Below, one piece after another: positions 61,914-64,000 of a stretch of DNA of 64,000 nucleotides. The stretch is taken from assembly GCA_910587915.1 (NCBI GenBank), contig CAJUOB010000002.1, positions 1-64,000 on the forward strand, given 5' to 3'. The notes beneath the pieces were generated by a model that searched no databases, was not told where the DNA came from, and saw only the letters and a program-made list of their open reading frames with translations. The DNA comes from an uncultured Muribaculaceae bacterium. Its GTDB lineage: Bacteria > Bacteroidota > Bacteroidia > Bacteroidales > Muribaculaceae. Each line of letters begins with the position of its first letter. Position 1 is the first letter of the stretch. The position numbers and the translations under genes are program-made.

Positions 61914-63446
61914 TTAATTTTTAGAGAGTGGTAGTATTATTATAAATTTTGTTCCAACATTGTATTCGCTTTCCACGCGGATGTCGCCACCAAGCTCGCT
62001 CACCATCTTGCGCACATATGCAAGACCGAGGCCAAAGCCTTTGACATCGTGGCGGTTACCGGTCGACACACGGTAGAATTTATCGAATATTTTTTTGAGG
62101 TCGTCGCGACGTATGCCTATGCCGTTGTCCTCGATAGTGATCTGCAGACGCTCGTCGGAAAGGTCGCGCGATGCGACGACGAGGCGCAGGGGGCGCTCCT
62201 CGCTGCGGTACTTGACCGCATTGTCGAGGAGATTGAATATCACATTGGTGAAATGCATTTCGTCGACAGTGACGATAGCATCCATGGCATCGAGTTGTGC
62301 GCTGATGGAGCCTCCATATTTCTCCACCTTGAGTTTGAAGGTGTTGACGATATTGAATATGGCTGCATTGGCGTCGATTTCCTCGAGCTTCAGAGTTGCT
62401 TTCTGACGGTCGAACATCGACATCTGAAGCACCTTCTCCACCTGGAAGCGGAGTCGCTTGGTTTCATCGGTTATGACAGTGGATATCTGCTGGAGCATCA
62501 TGGGCGATTTTCGCACGCTCTGGTCGTTGAGCATCTGAGCAGCCAATGATATTGATGAAATCGGCGTTTTGAACTCGTGTGTCATATTGTTGATGAAGTC
62601 GTTTTTCATCTCGGTGAGCTTCTTCTGGCGGAATGCCACGATGATGGTGTAAACAAATATGATCAGCAATATGAATGTGAATGCGAATGCCGGCACAAGG
62701 AATGAAATAGCCGAGAAAATATAGTCCGATTTTGTGGGGAAGTATACTTTGAGATAGTTGTGCGGGCCGGCGCCGTCGTTGGGGAAGAGGGTCTGGATGA
62801 ACATGTTATCACGGTCGGAGGCAGCTGTCTGGAAACCGTTAGATTTATAGAGCACGGTTCCGGCATAGTTTGCCACGGCGAACTCGAACGGCACATCGAG
62901 CCCGAGTGTGTCGAGCTCCTGACGGAGATAGGTCGAAACACGGGCAGAATCGGCACGCTCGCTCACCGGACGGGTGGATGCTTTCGACATGATGTTGAGA
63001 ATCACATCGTCGAGCATGCCCTTCTGGTAGAGATATCGGTTGCGGTAATCATCCTGAAAGGCGCGGTAGTGCGCACCGACGGATCCGCCGCTGCTCTGTA
63101 TCTTTGTAAGCTCCGATATGTCGCCTTTTATGGTGAGGTCGGCTTCGAGGCCGGTCTTGGTGGTGAATGAGTATTTGATACCATCAAGACGTGGCACGGG
63201 GTCGCCGAGATACTGCGACACCACTGCCGAAGTTTCCACCTGGCGCACATCTTCCTCGAGGAAGTGGCGGGTTTCGTCCTGCTCCAGATGCGTGGCCACT
63301 GCCACAAGGCTCTGGCGGACGCCCTGTGCGAACTGCTCGTAGCGGATCTGCACTATATTTTTCATGTAGAAAATCTGAATGAACAGAAGTCCCATGAAAC
63401 ACAAGGCCATCACTATGGTCAGTATCCAGATTGTTTGTTTCTTCAT
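61914..63446 (-). CDS. rprX: Sensor histidine kinase RprX
   Basis: Inner-membrane kinase of 510 residues that partners RprY. One membrane helix at about 7-27, a periplasmic sensor region of about 210 residues, a second helix (LVPAFAFTFILLIIFVYTII, about 242-262), then the kinase core: H-box MTHEFKTPISSISLAAQML (His about 290), N-box VIFNLLDNAVKYRSE, G1 DNGIGIRRDDLKKIFDKFY and G2 GFGLGLAYVRKMV. The signal sensed is unknown. The upstream gap carries five GTTAA/TTAAC boxes. Confidence 0.9.
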   Translation of the reverse strand: MKKQTIWILTIVMALCFMGLLFIQIFYMKNIVQIRYEQFAQGVRQSLVAVATHLEQDETRHFLEEDVRQVETSAVVSQYLGDPVPRLDGIKYSFTTKTGLEADLTIKGDISELTKIQSSGGSVGAHYRAFQDDYRNRYLYQKGMLDDVILNIMSKASTRPVSERADSARVSTYLRQELDTLGLDVPFEFAVANYAGTVLYKSNGFQTAASDRDNMFIQTLFPNDGAGPHNYLKVYFPTKSDYIFSAISFLVPAFAFTFILLIIFVYTIIVAFRQKKLTEMKNDFINNMTHEFKTPISSISLAAQMLNDQSVRKSPMMLQQISTVITDETKRLRFQVEKVLQMSMFDRQKATLKLEEIDANAAIFNIVNTFKLKVEKYGGSISAQLDAMDAIVTVDEMHFTNVIFNLLDNAVKYRSEERPLRLVVASRDLSDERLQITIEDNGIGIRRDDLKKIFDKFYRVSTGNRHDVKGFGLGLAYVRKMVSELGGDIRVESEYNVGTKFIIILPLSKN

Positions 63447-63501
63447 ATTTTAAATCCTCGGGCAGAGCCGCAGAATGGAAATTTTAAAATTAGCTATATT
63501 A

Positions 63502-63621
63502 TGTTAACAACGGGTGAATGTTAAAGTTCGAGACCGAATAGAGGAAAGCGGGGCGCTCGTTTAACATTTCGCGTCAAAATTAACAAACAAATGTGAAATC
63601 GCAAAATTTACCTCTGTTAAA
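63502..63621 (-). promoter_or_regulatory. Cluster of GTTAA boxes upstream of rprXY
   Basis: Five copies in 120 bp: TGTTAACA (63502-63509), TGTTAAA (63519-63525), TTTAACA (63560-63566), TTAACA (63580-63585) and TGTTAAA (63615-63621). A TAAATTTTGCG promoter-like box lies among them on the minus strand. This may be a regulator site, perhaps for self-control. Confidence 0.35.
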
Positions 63622-63649
63622 AGAAGTTAGCGACCATTTTTCGGCACTT

Positions 63650-64000
63650 TTATTCCTCAACAGCATCGGGAGCGACACCCTTGGGCAAAGTAAAGTGCAG
63701 CCATACGAAGCCCGCGATTCCGGCAATGAGCGATCCGGCCACGATGCCGAGCTTGGCATGGTCGAGAAGATAGGCCTGCGCCGGATCGGCGGCATCGAAA
63801 GTGAGTGTGGCGATGAAAAGCGACACTGTGAAACCAATGCCGCCAAGCATGGCGATCGACGACATCATGTGCCAGTTGGCATGTGCCGGCATGGGCGCGA
63901 GACGCAGCTTCACGGCAAGCCATGAGAACGACAGGATGCCAAGGAACTTACCGCCAACCAACGCGAGCATAACCGCAAGCGATATGCCTTCGAATACGTT
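63650..64000 (-). CDS. nhaA: Na+/H+ antiporter NhaA, C-terminal part
   Basis: The frame is open to the window edge, so only about 117 C-terminal residues are seen. They hold three membrane helices with the NhaA marks LALVGGKFLGILSFSWLAVK, HMMSSIAMLGGIGFTVSLFI and HAKLGIVAGSLIAGIAGFVW. NhaA exchanges two protons for one sodium and helps with pH and salt balance. This is the second sodium/proton antiporter type in the window besides the NhaC member. Confidence 0.88.
   Translation of the reverse strand, partial: NVFEGISLAVMLALVGGKFLGILSFSWLAVKLRLAPMPAHANWHMMSSIAMLGGIGFTVSLFIATLTFDAADPAQAYLLDHAKLGIVAGSLIAGIAGFVWLHFTLPKGVAPDAVEE

Overview
The window looks like chromosome of a Bacteroidales bacterium, most likely a Muribaculaceae (S24-7 type) gut commensal. 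Support: promoters of the TAnnTTTGCA type in front of many genes, few Shine-Dalgarno sites, Bacteroidales families (DUF4292 lipoprotein, RprX/RprY two-component pair, gliding-motility/T9SS C-terminal domains, type B L31), a GC-rich coding style, and an oxalate-degradation locus of the kind reported in Muribaculaceae. The family assignment is inference.

Layout. 1-3.9 kb: a secreted fibronectin-type protein, then a gene-poor block of palindromic repeats holding two identical tRNA-Pro(GGG) genes, then a small beta-barrel protein. 3.9-7.1 kb: NhaC-type antiporter, a HipA-like kinase with its DUF3037 partner, and a fluoride channel. 7.1-16.8 kb: metG, ansA, and a close-packed envelope run (small secreted protein, dut, TPR protein, DUF4292 lipoprotein, EnvC-like protein, flippase). 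16.8-21.1 kb: oxalate catabolism (frc, oxc, AEC-family transporter), each gene followed by its own terminator. 21.2-24.9 kb: two tandem 397-residue TPR paralogues and two membrane proteins. 25-28 kb: rpmE2, a small membrane protein behind a long structured leader, and an IS4-type element inserted in palindromic repeats. 28-35.5 kb: iron alcohol dehydrogenase, TsaC-type protein, B3/B4 protein, catalase, LRR protein and a secreted phosphoesterase/beta-propeller fusion. 35.7-45.4 kb: ABC-F protein, M13 peptidase, lipoprotein, pepT, miaA, nadC, DedA protein, rpe. 45.4-52.1 kb: a compact same-strand run ftsK, lolA, trxB, ybaK, aroC, radical SAM gene. 52.1-64 kb: mostly minus strand, with a formate/nitrite channel, a sigma-factor operon, uvrA, a lytic transglycosylase with a T9SS-type protein, a GNAT toxin-antitoxin-like pair, rprXY and the 3' part of nhaA.

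How genes work together. Frc and Oxc form the coenzyme A cycle that turns oxalate into formate and CO2; the adjacent carrier may move the substrate, and the distant FocA-like channel could export formate (inference). The sigma factor, the membrane protein and the Spy-like protein look like one stress regulon. ftsK, lolA, the EnvC-like protein and the flippase serve envelope growth and division.

Most unusual features: (1) an IS4-type element with a 9-bp palindromic target duplication inside a dispersed hairpin repeat, plus a nearby 24-bp element that looks like a deletion scar of the same IS; (2) a family of GGCCGC-centred palindromic repeats scattered over the window; (3) a probable structured RNA of about 150 nt starting at a good promoter near position 26060; (4) the twin TPR genes; (5) a low-GC GNAT/antitoxin pair.
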